64,000 nt of DNA from Olleya sediminilitoris (GCF_016785945.1 NZ_JAEMEF010000010.1:62001-126000), one strand, 5' to 3'. Numbered from the stretch's first letter, positions 1-8,525 are shown. Numbers and translations are program-made. Notes: generated by a model from the sequence alone, not told the origin.

Positions 1-141
1 TCCTACTATAATTCAGATTAGGCAGCTAAAGCGTAGTTATTCTCGCCGATTAAAAAGTTGACTTAGCGTTTAACGAGTTCAAAATCATTACTCGACGTGC
101 TTACCGTTTAATTAATCTCGCTGTCAAAACCAGTCGACCCC
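1..141 (-). ncRNA. ssrA: tmRNA (ssrA), 5' part; 3' end beyond window
   Basis: Transfer-messenger RNA that rescues stalled ribosomes and tags the incomplete protein for proteolysis. Read on the minus strand, the RNA begins at 141 with GGGGTCGACTGG followed by TTTGACAGCG, the typical 5' tRNA-like domain of one-piece tmRNAs. The tag reading frame runs from 47 down to 18: GGC GAG AAT AAC TAC GCT TTA GCT GCC TAA, giving GENNYALAA after the tRNA-borne alanine. The ALAA end is the usual protease signal. The pseudoknots and the 3' half are outside the window, so this copy is cut by the window edge, not broken. Confidence 0.95.
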
Positions 142-165
142 ATTTTTAATTAAATTATAAGAATG

Positions 166-173
166 CAAAATTA
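166..173 (-). promoter_or_regulatory. -7 promoter element for ssrA
   Basis: On the minus strand the octamer TAATTTTG matches the Bacteroidota -7 consensus TAnnTTTG, 24 bases upstream of the mature 5' end of ssrA. A short leader removed by RNase P would fit that spacing. No convincing -33 TTG is visible at 17-21 bp. Confidence 0.5.
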
Positions 174-240
174 CTAAAAAGTTTGTTTAACCATGCATTA
201 ACTCTTAATTTAGTGCAAACTTTATACCAATTATATTTAA

Positions 241-1446
241 ATGAAATTCGCAATTATAAAAGAACGTAAAAATCCACCAGATAGACGTGTGGTATTTTCT
301 CCTAATTATTTAAAGCAATTAAAAACGAGTTACCCTGAGGCTGAGTTTGTTGTAGAGGCTTCAGATATAAGAGTGTTTAATAATGACCAATATAAACAAG
401 AAAATATTACTGTTTCTGAAGACGTTTCGGATGCAGATGTTATGTTTGGTGTAAAAGAAGTGCCAATAGAGGCACTGATTCCTAATAAAAAATACTTTTT
501 CTTTAGTCATACAATAAAAAAACAACCATATAACAGAACATTGTTACAGGCTATTTTGAAAAAAAACATTGAGCTTTATGACCATGAAACTATAGTTAAA
601 GAGAATGGAGCACGTTTAATAGGTTTTGGACGTTACGCAGGTTTAGTAGGTGCTTACAATGGATTTAGAGCATTAGGTTTGCGTGATGGATTATTTAAAT
701 TACCTAAAGTTGAAACTTTAAAAGATTTAGATGAGGTAAAGTCAGAACTAGATAAAATAAAGTTACCTAACATAAAAATACTATTAACAGGATCCGGAAA
801 AGTAGCTAAAGGAGCTAAAGAAATTTTGGACCATTTAAAGATTAAGCAGGTTAGTGATGCGTTGTATTTGACGTCTCAATTTACTGAGCCTGTGTATTGC
901 ATGATAGATGTTATGGAATACGCTAAACGTAAAGACGGTAAAGTAGGAGATAAGTGGGCTTTTTATAAAGATGCATCTGGTTATGAAAGTAATTTTATGC
1001 CTTATGCTAAAGAGACAGAATTTTTTATTGCTGGTCATTTTTATGGCGATGGAGCTCCTTATTTATTTACGCGTGAAGATGCAAAGCATCCTGAATTTAA
1101 AATAAATTTAGTTGCAGATATTTCTTGTGATATTGATGGTCCTGTAGCGTCAACATTAAGAGCCTCTACAATTGCAGACCCATTTTATGGTTATGACCCA
1201 ATTAGCGAAACAGAAGTTGCTTATGATGCTGAAAACGCAATAACTGTTATGGCAGTAGATAATTTACCATGTGAGTTACCTAAAGATGCCAGTGAAGGTT
1301 TTGGAGATATGTTTTTAAAACACGTTATACCTGCATTTTTTAACAACGACGAACATGGCGTTTTAAAACGTGCTAAAATGACAGAAGCTGGTAAATTAAC
1401 TAAACGTTTTAGTTATTTACAAGATTATGTGGATGGTAAAGAATAA
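241..1446 (+). CDS. NAD(P)-dependent oxidoreductase, alanine dehydrogenase/saccharopine dehydrogenase type
   Basis: A 401-residue cytosolic protein of the alanine dehydrogenase/PNT-fold group, often annotated in flavobacteria as saccharopine dehydrogenase-like. The N-terminus (KERKNPPDRRVVFSP) resembles the AlaDh/PNT N-terminal domain, in which the first basic residues bind the 2-oxo acid. A Rossmann nucleotide-binding loop GSGKVAKGA starts at residue 184. The substrate (alanine, or lysine plus 2-oxoglutarate) cannot be decided from sequence. The ATG at 241 is the first in frame. It is divergent from ssrA, with about 100 bp between. Specific function is inferred; family membership is fairly sure. 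Confidence 0.75.
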   Translation: MKFAIIKERKNPPDRRVVFSPNYLKQLKTSYPEAEFVVEASDIRVFNNDQYKQENITVSEDVSDADVMFGVKEVPIEALIPNKKYFFFSHTIKKQPYNRTLLQAILKKNIELYDHETIVKENGARLIGFGRYAGLVGAYNGFRALGLRDGLFKLPKVETLKDLDEVKSELDKIKLPNIKILLTGSGKVAKGAKEILDHLKIKQVSDALYLTSQFTEPVYCMIDVMEYAKRKDGKVGDKWAFYKDASGYESNFMPYAKETEFFIAGHFYGDGAPYLFTREDAKHPEFKINLVADISCDIDGPVASTLRASTIADPFYGYDPISETEVAYDAENAITVMAVDNLPCELPKDASEGFGDMFLKHVIPAFFNNDEHGVLKRAKMTEAGKLTKRFSYLQDYVDGKE

Positions 1447-1510
1447 AATTTTGAGATAGGAGTTTTAATACTTGAGATGTTCTATTACTACAATAACCAA
1501 AACGATATAA

Positions 1511-3589
1511 ATGAAAAATCTTAGATGTTTACTACCAATACTATTGTTAGTATTTGTTTTTGCTTGCGAAAAAGATAATAACACACCCTTAAATCAACAA
1601 CAAGTTGATGGTGCAACTGGTAATGCCTTTTTAGACAATTTTGGAGGATCAATATCTGCTCGTTTTATGGGTAATGTTATAAATGAAGCTGGAAATCCAA
1701 TTTCGGGAGTACAAATTTCAATAGGAAATTCAATAACATTTACAGATGCTAACGGAGTGTTTTCGGTTGAAGAAGCTACAGTTTATGAAAAGTTTGCCTA
1801 CATTAAAGCTAGTAAGTCTGGATTTATAGATGGATCAAGGTCTTTAGTACCTTCAGATGGAGTTAATCAAGTAAAAATTATGATGCTTGATGCAGAGCCT
1901 TTAGCGACTATATACTCTGGACAAGAATTTAATATTGGTTTACCTGATGGAACATCAATAGATTTACCAAGTACGTATGAATACCAAAATGGGTTTGCCT
2001 ATCAAGGAGAGGTTTCGGTTGTATTAAAACATCTTAATCCAGATGATGATACTATGGATTTACAAATGCCAGGAACATTAATTGCTGAAAATGAAAGTGG
2101 AGATTTACGCGTTTTAGAAACCTACGGAATGATTGCTGTAGAGTTAATTGCAAGTGATGGAGAAAGTCTTAACATTGCTGATGGCACAGAAGCAACAATA
2201 ACTATACCTGTTCCTGCCAATGCTGTAAATCCTCCTTCAACAATACCATTATGGTATTTTGATGAGGTCTATGGTTACTGGGTAGAAGAAGGTTATGCAA
2301 CTATAGAAGGTGATAAATATGTTGGTCAAGTGACTCATTTTAGTTTCTGGAATTGTGATGATCCTTTTGCTTCGTCAGAATTGTGTGTTAATTTAGTAAC
2401 CCAAAATGGAGACCCATTACAAAATACTTATGTGCAATTACAACGTGAGTCAACAGACTGGAATTCTTCTTCCTCTGGTATAACTAATCAAAATGGTAGT
2501 GTTTGTGGCTTAATACCAAGTGATGAAACCTTAACGTTAGTACTACCAGATTTTGGTTGTATTGGATATGATTATATACAAAACATTGGACCTTTTTCTG
2601 AAGATACTACAATTACAGTTACTGTTGAAGATACCAATGTTATGACTACAAACCTAACAGGTGTTTTTAATAATTGTTCAGGGGAAGTAGCTACCAATGG
2701 TTATGTACAATTGTTTTATAATAATTCATCAAGTATTATACCTGTCACTGACGGGAATTTAAATTTAGTTATTGATTATTGTGATACAGATCTTGGTTTT
2801 AGTGCGCAGTTTTTTGATCTAGAAAACGGTCAAAGTTCTGATGTGGTTACAGGAACATTTACTGATCCTTTAACGGACTTAGGTACAGAAATGTCATGTA
2901 CAGATCTAACAGATAGCGATGCTGATGGTGTATTAGATTTTAATGAAGATTTAAACGGAAATAATAATCTAGATGATGACGATACAGATCAAGATGGTAT
3001 TGCAGATTATTTAGATGAAGATGATGATAATGATGGTGTAAATACTATTGATGAAGATTATGATAACGACGGAAACCCAATGAATGAAGACAGTGATGCA
3101 GATCAAATACCAGACTATTTAGATTCTGTAGATGTGGTTGTTTTTGGTACAGAGATTTGGGCTAATAATTGTGATAGCTCTAATTTACAATATGATTTGA
3201 CTGAAACTTATGGAGCGACGTATCCAAATACAGTATTTACTTATTTTGAAACTGAAGCAGATGCAGAAACAGGTGCAAACTCTATAATAAATCCTAGTTA
3301 TTACAATGATTCAAATATGCTTGATGTGGTGTTTGTAGTATCTACAAATACTATTTCTAATCAATCTTATATTGGACAAATTGATTTATTAGGAATAAAT
3401 ACTATAGATAGTGATCAAGATGGTTTATCAGATTGTGAGGAGTTGACAGGAGTTAACAATGTTAATTCTAATTGTGATCCAAATGGTAATATTACAGATC
3501 CTAATGCAGCAGATAGTGATGGAGATGGAGTTGATGATTGTCAAGAGGCAATTAATGGAACCGATCCTAACGATCCCTTAGATTTTTAA
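1511..3589 (+). CDS. Surface lipoprotein with CarboxypepD-like N-terminus and thrombospondin type-3-like repeats
   Basis: A 692-residue lipoprotein. The signal peptide ends in a lipobox with Cys19 (VFAC) followed by EKDNN, an acidic start that in Bacteroidota often marks export to the cell surface. Residues about 50-110 look like a carboxypeptidase regulatory-like beta-sandwich (GNPISGVQISIG). Residues about 468-540 and 632-690 are Asp-rich Ca2+-binding repeats of the thrombospondin type-3 kind (DQDGIADYLD, DSDGDGVDDCQEA). There is no recognised enzymatic domain and no type IX secretion C-terminal domain. It probably acts in adhesion or envelope structure. It ends at a strong bidirectional terminator. 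Confidence 0.75.
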   Translation: MKNLRCLLPILLLVFVFACEKDNNTPLNQQQVDGATGNAFLDNFGGSISARFMGNVINEAGNPISGVQISIGNSITFTDANGVFSVEEATVYEKFAYIKASKSGFIDGSRSLVPSDGVNQVKIMMLDAEPLATIYSGQEFNIGLPDGTSIDLPSTYEYQNGFAYQGEVSVVLKHLNPDDDTMDLQMPGTLIAENESGDLRVLETYGMIAVELIASDGESLNIADGTEATITIPVPANAVNPPSTIPLWYFDEVYGYWVEEGYATIEGDKYVGQVTHFSFWNCDDPFASSELCVNLVTQNGDPLQNTYVQLQRESTDWNSSSSGITNQNGSVCGLIPSDETLTLVLPDFGCIGYDYIQNIGPFSEDTTITVTVEDTNVMTTNLTGVFNNCSGEVATNGYVQLFYNNSSSIIPVTDGNLNLVIDYCDTDLGFSAQFFDLENGQSSDVVTGTFTDPLTDLGTEMSCTDLTDSDADGVLDFNEDLNGNNNLDDDDTDQDGIADYLDEDDDNDGVNTIDEDYDNDGNPMNEDSDADQIPDYLDSVDVVVFGTEIWANNCDSSNLQYDLTETYGATYPNTVFTYFETEADAETGANSIINPSYYNDSNMLDVVFVVSTNTISNQSYIGQIDLLGINTIDSDQDGLSDCEELTGVNNVNSNCDPNGNITDPNAADSDGDGVDDCQEAINGTDPNDPLDF

Positions 3590-3604
3590 AGGTTAAATAA
3601 GAAT

Positions 3605-3637
3605 AAAAAAGCGTCCTAAATTAGGACGCTTTTTTTG
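3605..3637. terminator. Bidirectional intrinsic terminator
   Basis: A perfect stem GCGTCCTAA (3611-3619) / TTAGGACGC (3621-3629), preceded by six A and followed by seven T, so it has a U-tract in both directions. It separates two convergent genes, and the TAA stop of the minus-strand gene lies inside the stem (3621-3623). Confidence 0.9.
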
Positions 3638-4292
3638 TTTTATTAGCTGTTGAGTCTGAAATGTAATAACCAACATATAAAGTTGCTCCAAATACAATCG
3701 AAAATATCCATGCATAATTATATGTTATTGGATGTAAAATTATGGACATAATGGTTTCAATTATAGTCCAAGGTTTATTTATTATTTCCCATGAATTAAA
3801 TCGTAAAAATCTACCTAAGTATACTCCAAAACCAACTAACATGAATAGTATTGGTAGACTGAATGTAACAACTCTCTTTTCGACGTAAGTCTCAAAAATT
3901 AAACACATTGTTTTTATCGATTTGTAAAACAATAGTAGTCCTGTTATTGTAAATACTATAATGATAAGTGTGTCTATCCAAAGTAAATCTTGATGGCTAT
4001 ATTTTAAATGAAATAAATCTGTAACTATATATGGAGCATTAGGTAAAAATAGCAACCAAACAAAACTAATAGTCAAAAGCGACATTTTATTTATAGTGTT
4101 ATAAGTTGACAAATAACTGCTTATTAAATAAGGGATTCCTGCTAAAAATAAATTCCAAATTAAAAATATGAAATAATATGTGTTGGTTAACTTTATCCTA
4201 AGTAGTAGTAATAGTATGCTAAATGTTGTTAATATAATTACTGATTGTATTGTTTTGTATTGGGTAAGTAAAATGTGTCTAATAGTTTTCAT
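3621..4292 (-). CDS. DUF1361-family integral membrane protein
   Basis: A multi-pass inner-membrane protein of about 223 residues with the hallmarks of the DUF1361 family: a WNLFLAGIPYL segment, the loop WLLFLPNAPYIVTDL, and LGRFLRFNSWE near the C-terminus. Function of the family is unknown. I start it at the ATG at 4292 (MKTIRHI). An upstream in-frame TTG at 4319 would add nine residues and increase overlap with the preceding gene from 14 to 41 bases. The last codons are written by the terminator stem. It is the last gene of a minus-strand run that begins near 5776. Confidence 0.8.
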   Translation of the reverse strand: MKTIRHILLTQYKTIQSVIILTTFSILLLLLRIKLTNTYYFIFLIWNLFLAGIPYLISSYLSTYNTINKMSLLTISFVWLLFLPNAPYIVTDLFHLKYSHQDLLWIDTLIIIVFTITGLLLFYKSIKTMCLIFETYVEKRVVTFSLPILFMLVGFGVYLGRFLRFNSWEIINKPWTIIETIMSIILHPITYNYAWIFSIVFGATLYVGYYISDSTANKTKKAS

Positions 4293-4665
4293 GAGTCGTG
4301 ATGTAATTAATGTCAACAAAATATATAGTTATTATACCAAGTGCATAAGCAATTAAATCTTGAACACTAAAATGACTACCAAGTATTATGGAAGTTAGTG
4401 TGTTATGTCTTAGGTTTAAATAATCTAGTAGATTGGCTAGTTGGGCAAACTCGATACTAAATGAAATAATTAATGCAATAATAGCTACAGTAACTGTGGA
4501 CGTTTTTAAAATTGTTTTTATAGCGCAATACACAAGTATTGATGCTAGAAAATCGCCTAGTGTAAAACGGATAAATCCACTGTTTAAAAAGTAAGCAATA
4601 CTAATTTCTATAACTAATAAAGTTATTGTTAGGGCAAAAAATATAGGGTTAAATTTTAAAGACAT
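4279..4665 (-). CDS. DUF2809-family membrane protein
   Basis: A 128-residue protein with four predicted membrane spans. The motifs GDFLASILVYCAIK, SIEFAQL and SVQDLIAYALGI match DUF2809, a small family of unknown function. The ATG at 4665 overlaps the stop codon of the upstream SanA-like gene by one base, and its own 3' end overlaps the DUF1361 gene, so these genes are almost certainly co-transcribed and translationally coupled. Confidence 0.8.
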   Translation of the reverse strand: MSLKFNPIFFALTITLLVIEISIAYFLNSGFIRFTLGDFLASILVYCAIKTILKTSTVTVAIIALIISFSIEFAQLANLLDYLNLRHNTLTSIILGSHFSVQDLIAYALGIITIYFVDINYITTHENY

Positions 4666-5297
4666 TATAGTTCTATTTTAGGGCCTAAAAATTTAGGCTG
4701 TTTGTTTATAATAACATCTATAATGGCTTTTGTTCTGGCTAAATATTCTCTTGCTTTAGTCCTTAATCCATATTTGCCTTTTATGTCTTTTACGTTAAAA
4801 GCAATAACATTTAGTTGGTTATTGTTGGCTAAGTAAATGGCACGTTCATTATGAAATTGTTGTGATATGATTGTAAAATTGGTTAAACCAAATATTTTAT
4901 GAGCTCTGACAATAGAATCTAAAGTTCTAAAACCTGCATAATCTAATACTATTTTGTCTTCCGGAACTCCTAAATGTATTAAGTCCTGTTTGAAGGTTGA
5001 AGGCTCGTCGTAATCAATGCTACTATTGTCTCCACTAATTAAAATAAGATCTATTTTCTTGTTTTTAAAGAGTGAAAAAGCAGCCTCTAAACGGTATTTA
5101 TAATATAAATTAACACGACTACTTTCTCCAACATATTTCCCAGCACCTAAGACTAAACCCACTCGGTTTTTAGGGATATCTTCAATATTATTAAACAGTT
5201 TTCCTTGTGCACTATATTCAATATGAAAGTTTGCCAATATTACAGCAAGTATCATTAAAATGGTTAAGGTTAAAAAACGTTTGATGTAAGTTTTCAT
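4665..5297 (-). CDS. SanA/ElyC/YdcF-type DUF218 protein
   Basis: A 210-residue protein with one N-terminal membrane anchor (residues about 7-25) and a periplasmic DUF218 domain. Diagnostic stretches are VGLVLGAGKYV, the basic YYKYRLEAAFSLF, LILISGDNS, and FTIISQQFHNERAIYLA. SanA-type proteins contribute to the envelope permeability barrier and vancomycin exclusion at high temperature in enterobacteria; the biochemical activity is unsettled. The four-base overlap with the upstream Coq4-like gene (5294-5297) indicates an operon. Confidence 0.85.
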   Translation of the reverse strand: MKTYIKRFLTLTILMILAVILANFHIEYSAQGKLFNNIEDIPKNRVGLVLGAGKYVGESSRVNLYYKYRLEAAFSLFKNKKIDLILISGDNSSIDYDEPSTFKQDLIHLGVPEDKIVLDYAGFRTLDSIVRAHKIFGLTNFTIISQQFHNERAIYLANNNQLNVIAFNVKDIKGKYGLRTKAREYLARTKAIIDVIINKQPKFLGPKIEL

Positions 5298-5776
5298 TCT
5301 GTTATGTTATTAGGGTTTGTAAATATTGTACTTTTTAATGTTGTTAAAGAGGTGTTTAATAAACCTTTATAGTCTAAGTTGTAAAAGGAATTAGCCTTTT
5401 TGCCAATACTATAAGATTGCTTATAATACGTCCAGTAATCTGGTAATATTATTGTTCCTATAATTATTACACCAAACAAATACAAACTGCGTTTACCATT
5501 GCCAAAGCACAGGTATTGTAAAGCAATTTCATCTTGTTCATTACTATTGTAGCCAGTTAACACGTGATAGGCATCATGACGTTCTGCTTTTGGGATTAAT
5601 TCAAATCCATTTGTATCTAAAAATGCACCCAAATGGTGACCAAAGGTATGCTGAGGTAATTGTAATAATTGCTGTTTTTTGATATTCCATGGTGCATTGC
5701 GTTTAAAGTATTTTGTATATACATATTGAGTGACTTTAAATAGCCAAGCGATGATTTGTTTACGTTGTTTTATCAT
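5294..5776 (-). CDS. Coq4-like protein
   Basis: A 160-residue protein carrying RHDAYHVLTGY followed by an acidic DEIALQ, which resembles the HDxxH...E metal site of Coq4, a ubiquinone-pathway protein. A hydrophobic segment (LYLFGVIIIGTIILP) follows. Bacteroidota make menaquinone, so a ubiquinone role is not expected and the function here is unknown. First gene of the 5776-3621 run, with a TAACTTTG -7 box at 5796-5803 and a palindromic 11-mer directly before the start codon. Family call moderate. Confidence 0.6.
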   Translation of the reverse strand: MIKQRKQIIAWLFKVTQYVYTKYFKRNAPWNIKKQQLLQLPQHTFGHHLGAFLDTNGFELIPKAERHDAYHVLTGYNSNEQDEIALQYLCFGNGKRSLYLFGVIIIGTIILPDYWTYYKQSYSIGKKANSFYNLDYKGLLNTSLTTLKSTIFTNPNNITE

Positions 5777-5779
5777 TTT

Positions 5780-5803
5780 AAAGTACTTTGTTTTTCAAAG
5801 TTA
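5780..5803 (-). promoter_or_regulatory. Promoter and operator-like palindrome upstream of the Coq4-like gene
   Basis: Minus-strand -7 box TAACTTTG (5796-5803) lies about 20 bp before the start codon. It forms one arm of an inverted repeat ACTTTG-N5-CAAAGT (5785-5801), and the other arm is part of the 11-mer AAAGTACTTTG (5780-5790). The same 11-mer sits at the same distance before the gene starting at 6757. Likely a regulator site overlapping the promoter (inference). Confidence 0.5.
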
Positions 5804-5820
5804 AAAGTTAAAAAAAAGGA

Positions 5821-6114
5821 TTATTGTTTTTTAATTAGTTTTTCAAGCGCATTAATATGCTTTTTAAATTCGGCTTGACCTAATTGGGTTACACTATATC
5901 TTGTATTAGGTTTTCGATCTATAAATTGTTTTTCAACAATTATGTATTCTGCTTTTTCTAAAGCTTTAGTATGACTTGCTAAATTACCATCTGTTGCGCC
6001 AAGTAGTTCTTTTAGTGTTTTAAAATCTGCATACTCGTTAACCATTAAAACAGACATGATACCAAGTCTAATTCTGTGGTCAAATACTTTATTGATGTTA
6101 GTAATTATGCTCAT
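5821..6114 (-). CDS. Winged-helix transcriptional regulator (HTH_34/ArsR-MarR-like)
   Basis: A 97-residue DNA-binding protein consisting of one winged helix. The opening FDHRIRLGIMSVLM is typical of the HTH_34 group. The recognition region is TLKELLGATDGNLASHTKALEKAEYI, and the wing is KPNTRYSVTQLGQ. No sensor domain is present. It follows a membrane-protein gene by 28 bp in the same direction, a pairing common in flavobacteria, where the membrane protein may be the regulated or sensing partner. Palindromes before 6757 and 5776 are candidate operators. Confidence 0.85.
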   Translation of the reverse strand: MSIITNINKVFDHRIRLGIMSVLMVNEYADFKTLKELLGATDGNLASHTKALEKAEYIIVEKQFIDRKPNTRYSVTQLGQAEFKKHINALEKLIKKQ

Positions 6115-6142
6115 TTATTTAATTTCTGCGTCCGCTAAAATA

Positions 6143-6757
6143 TTACTTATTTTTTACATCATATTTAAAGTGCATATATGTACCGTAAACAATATGCATT
6201 ATTCCAAAACCAATAACCCATAACCAAAACCCATAACCAGGATAAAGGGTTGCGGTTAGTCCTAAAATAATTTCGGCAAAGCCCAAATACTTTATTGTAC
6301 CAATGCTATATTTTGATGCGCTAACTAATGCTAAACCATAAAAAATAAGCATTAAACCACCAGTTTGTCCATAGCGTCCTTGACTAAGTATTATTAAAAT
6401 ATATAATCCTCCAGCTATTAACGGAATTAAAAAATTAAAGATTAACCGTTTTGACGAGCTATCCCAAATACTTTCTCCGTTTTGTTTTGCCTTTTTTGTA
6501 GTTAGATACACTCCAGTTATAAAGCTTAAAACAGCTACCATTATTAAAATTAAAAATACACTTCTAAATACCCAACCATCTAATATTAACGTTCCGTAGC
6601 TATATTTTGTAACCAAATAGTAAGTAGTTGCAGCACCAATTAATGCATATATACCTGCTAGAATCCCAGAAAGACCGCTTAATGAAATAAATCTTGAAGA
6701 TTTATTCATTAAATTTTTAATCTCGCTAATGTCTTTTAAATAATCTGTATCGCTCAT
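6143..6757 (-). CDS. Integral membrane protein paired with the winged-helix regulator
   Basis: A 204-residue protein with about six hydrophobic spans (for example GLSGILAGIYALIGAATTYYLV and LIFNFLIPLIAGGLYILIIL) and a short charged N-terminus (DTDYLKDISEIKNLM). I recognise no enzymatic motif. It is the first gene of a two-gene unit with the regulator 28 bp downstream, so it probably belongs to the same regulatory circuit. The ATG at 6757 lies nine bases downstream of the palindromic 11-mer. Confidence 0.7.
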   Translation of the reverse strand: MSDTDYLKDISEIKNLMNKSSRFISLSGLSGILAGIYALIGAATTYYLVTKYSYGTLILDGWVFRSVFLILIMVAVLSFITGVYLTTKKAKQNGESIWDSSSKRLIFNFLIPLIAGGLYILIILSQGRYGQTGGLMLIFYGLALVSASKYSIGTIKYLGFAEIILGLTATLYPGYGFWLWVIGFGIMHIVYGTYMHFKYDVKNK

Positions 6758-6761
6758 GGTA

Positions 6762-6784
6762 AAAGTACTTTGAATTGCAAAGTA
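6762..6784 (-). promoter_or_regulatory. Operator-like palindrome upstream of the membrane protein/regulator pair
   Basis: Inverted repeat TACTTTG (6766-6772), spacer AATTG, CAAAGTA (6778-6784). It contains the 11-mer AAAGTACTTTG (6762-6772), also present at 5780-5790 at the same distance from a start codon. On the minus strand the distal arm reads TTTACTTTG, a near match to the -7 box, so a bound protein would block transcription. Confidence 0.5.
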
Positions 6785-6903
6785 AATTTAATTTGTTTTA
6801 ATACACAAGTTAAAAGTTTCTTAATATTCATTTTAACATTTGTGCTTTTGTGCGGTTTATTTTCATAAATTTATCCTTTAACCAATTAAAAAAATAAATT
6901 ATT

Positions 6904-7278
6904 ATGGCATTAACAGGATTACTTTTAGACATCGCAAACATCTCAGGAGGTGTGTTATTAGGATTAGCAACACTTGATAAATGGGATGGTGACGCTAACT
7001 TTTTTAATAAAATTGCAGGTGTTTTAGCTCCTTTTCAGACAGTAATTGGAGGCGCATTAATAGTGCTACCAATACTCGGGCTTTTATCTGGCGGTTTTAG
7101 TATTTACGGGATTGTAAGTATTATTGGTGGATTATTATTGTTAACTCACGTGTTTGGAAAAGTGCCAGCTTTAGAAGAAACCTTAAAAAAAGTATCTGGA
7201 AAATTAATGCCTTTTAAAGCTATTATTGGAATTGCTTTATTAGCTATTGGTGTGTTAAGTTTACTACATATTTTATAG
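6904..7278 (+). CDS. Small integral membrane protein, unknown function
   Basis: A 124-residue, glycine-rich hydrophobic protein with about four membrane spans and no charged catalytic motif. The sequence has an internal pseudo-repeat: KIAGVLAPFQTVIGGALIVLPILGLL resembles KVSGKLMPFKAIIGIALLAIGVLSLL, suggesting duplication of a two-span unit. I know no function. It is divergent from the 6757 gene and is followed after 8 bp by a DUF1801 gene. Confidence 0.65.
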   Translation: MALTGLLLDIANISGGVLLGLATLDKWDGDANFFNKIAGVLAPFQTVIGGALIVLPILGLLSGGFSIYGIVSIIGGLLLLTHVFGKVPALEETLKKVSGKLMPFKAIIGIALLAIGVLSLLHIL

Positions 7279-7286
7279 TATAGCTA

Positions 7287-7634
7287 TTGAATCCTGCTGA
7301 AGATTATATAATAAAACAACCAGAACCGTATCGTTCTATTTTGTTGCATTTGCAGGTTATTATAGAATACACAATAACAGATTTTGAATTAAAATACAAA
7401 TGGAGCATTCCGTTTTACTATGTAAACGGAATGCCTTTTTGTTATTTAAACGCTAGTCATAAAAAGCAATTTGTAGATTTAGCTTTTGTAAAAGGAACAC
7501 AAATTACTGCATATAAGTCTCATCATATTACTGAAAACAGAAAGAAAATGATGTCTTTAAGGTATCAATCTGTAGATGAAATAAAGGATACTGTAATTAT
7601 TACTGTTTTAAAGGATGCATTGACTTTGTATTAG
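7287..7634 (+). CDS. DUF1801-family protein
   Basis: A 115-residue cytosolic protein of the DUF1801 (YdhG-like) family. It opens with YIIKQPEPYRSILLHLQVII and has the conserved KYKWSIPFYYVNG and an FVDLAFVKG strand. The family has no settled biochemical role. No ATG occurs before the conserved N-terminal motif, so translation must begin at the TTG at 7287. It ends three bases before the stop of the convergent downstream gene. Confidence 0.75.
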   Translation: MNPAEDYIIKQPEPYRSILLHLQVIIEYTITDFELKYKWSIPFYYVNGMPFCYLNASHKKQFVDLAFVKGTQITAYKSHHITENRKKMMSLRYQSVDEIKDTVIITVLKDALTLY

Positions 7635-7637
7635 TTT

Positions 7638-8501
7638 TTATAATCTAAAACGTCCACCAATTGAAAATACACGTTGTAAAAACCAAAAGTGTTGTGAAGC
7701 ACTTTCATTAGCATTACTAGTTGTTCTAATATCTGGCATGTTTATATAGCCACCTCTTAAATCGGTTTGAATAAAAAAGTATTTAAAAAAGGTGAAGTTT
7801 AGCCCTACACTTGCTGAAACTCCGTAACCAGATAAATGAAATTCATCATAAGTTTCTTTACCTAAAAGCGTCGTATTGGTTTTTGGATACAAAGCACCTG
7901 CACCAAGACCTTCTGTTATATTTAATTGAAACTTGTCTGTATTATTTATTTTAAATATGGACGATATGTCATCAAATCTATTGACTTCTACATACACATA
8001 ATTTAATCCATTGGTGTGTTCAAACTTTAAGAAGTCCTCAGATACAACATATTCACTGCCATCAAATTCTTGGTTAAATACACTCCCTTCTTCATCTGCA
8101 GGAAGGTTAACATAACCGGTTACATTTTGGCTTCGGTTTCTGTTCATTACATATTTCATATGATCCACACCAAGTGATATATTGTATTTGTCAGAAATAA
8201 AATACCCAGCTTTAAAATTGGTTTGTGGTATGGTCATTCTAGTTGGATTAATATAGTCTACATGCCAACCTTTAGGTTTGTCTTCTGCAGTAGCGTTTTT
8301 AATAGTAAAGTCGTAACCATCACCTTGAAACCTGATGTCAGATTCAGAAAACGTTTCTCTGTTTCCTCCCCAACTGATATAAAATTTTCCTTTGTTGTTT
8401 GCAGTGTATCTCTGCGTGTCGTTGTTGTTTTGGGCAAACGCTAATGTTGAAAATAGCGCAAGACTTAATAATGCTAAATGTTTTAGCGTTAAATTTTTCA
8501 T
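7638..8501 (-). CDS. Outer-membrane beta-barrel-like protein, unknown function
   Basis: A 287-residue protein with a signal peptide cleaved after LALFSTLAFA. The mature part alternates aromatic and polar residues (KFYISWGGNRETF, FNFTFFKYFFIQTDLRGGY) and ends in FSIGGRFRL, whose basic-hydrophobic end resembles small outer-membrane barrels. A related protein type is common in Bacteroidota but I know no function. It follows kdsA by 24 bp in the same direction and may be co-transcribed with it. Confidence 0.65.
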   Translation of the reverse strand: MKNLTLKHLALLSLALFSTLAFAQNNNDTQRYTANNKGKFYISWGGNRETFSESDIRFQGDGYDFTIKNATAEDKPKGWHVDYINPTRMTIPQTNFKAGYFISDKYNISLGVDHMKYVMNRNRSQNVTGYVNLPADEEGSVFNQEFDGSEYVVSEDFLKFEHTNGLNYVYVEVNRFDDISSIFKINNTDKFQLNITEGLGAGALYPKTNTTLLGKETYDEFHLSGYGVSASVGLNFTFFKYFFIQTDLRGGYINMPDIRTTSNANESASQHFWFLQRVFSIGGRFRL

Positions 8502-8525
8502 TATTTAAAAAAGAAATTTTGGTAA

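Noticed and set aside
4279-4319. Longer DUF1361 protein starting at TTG 4319
   Set aside because: It would add nine residues inside the upstream gene; the ATG at 4292 gives a normal family N-terminus.
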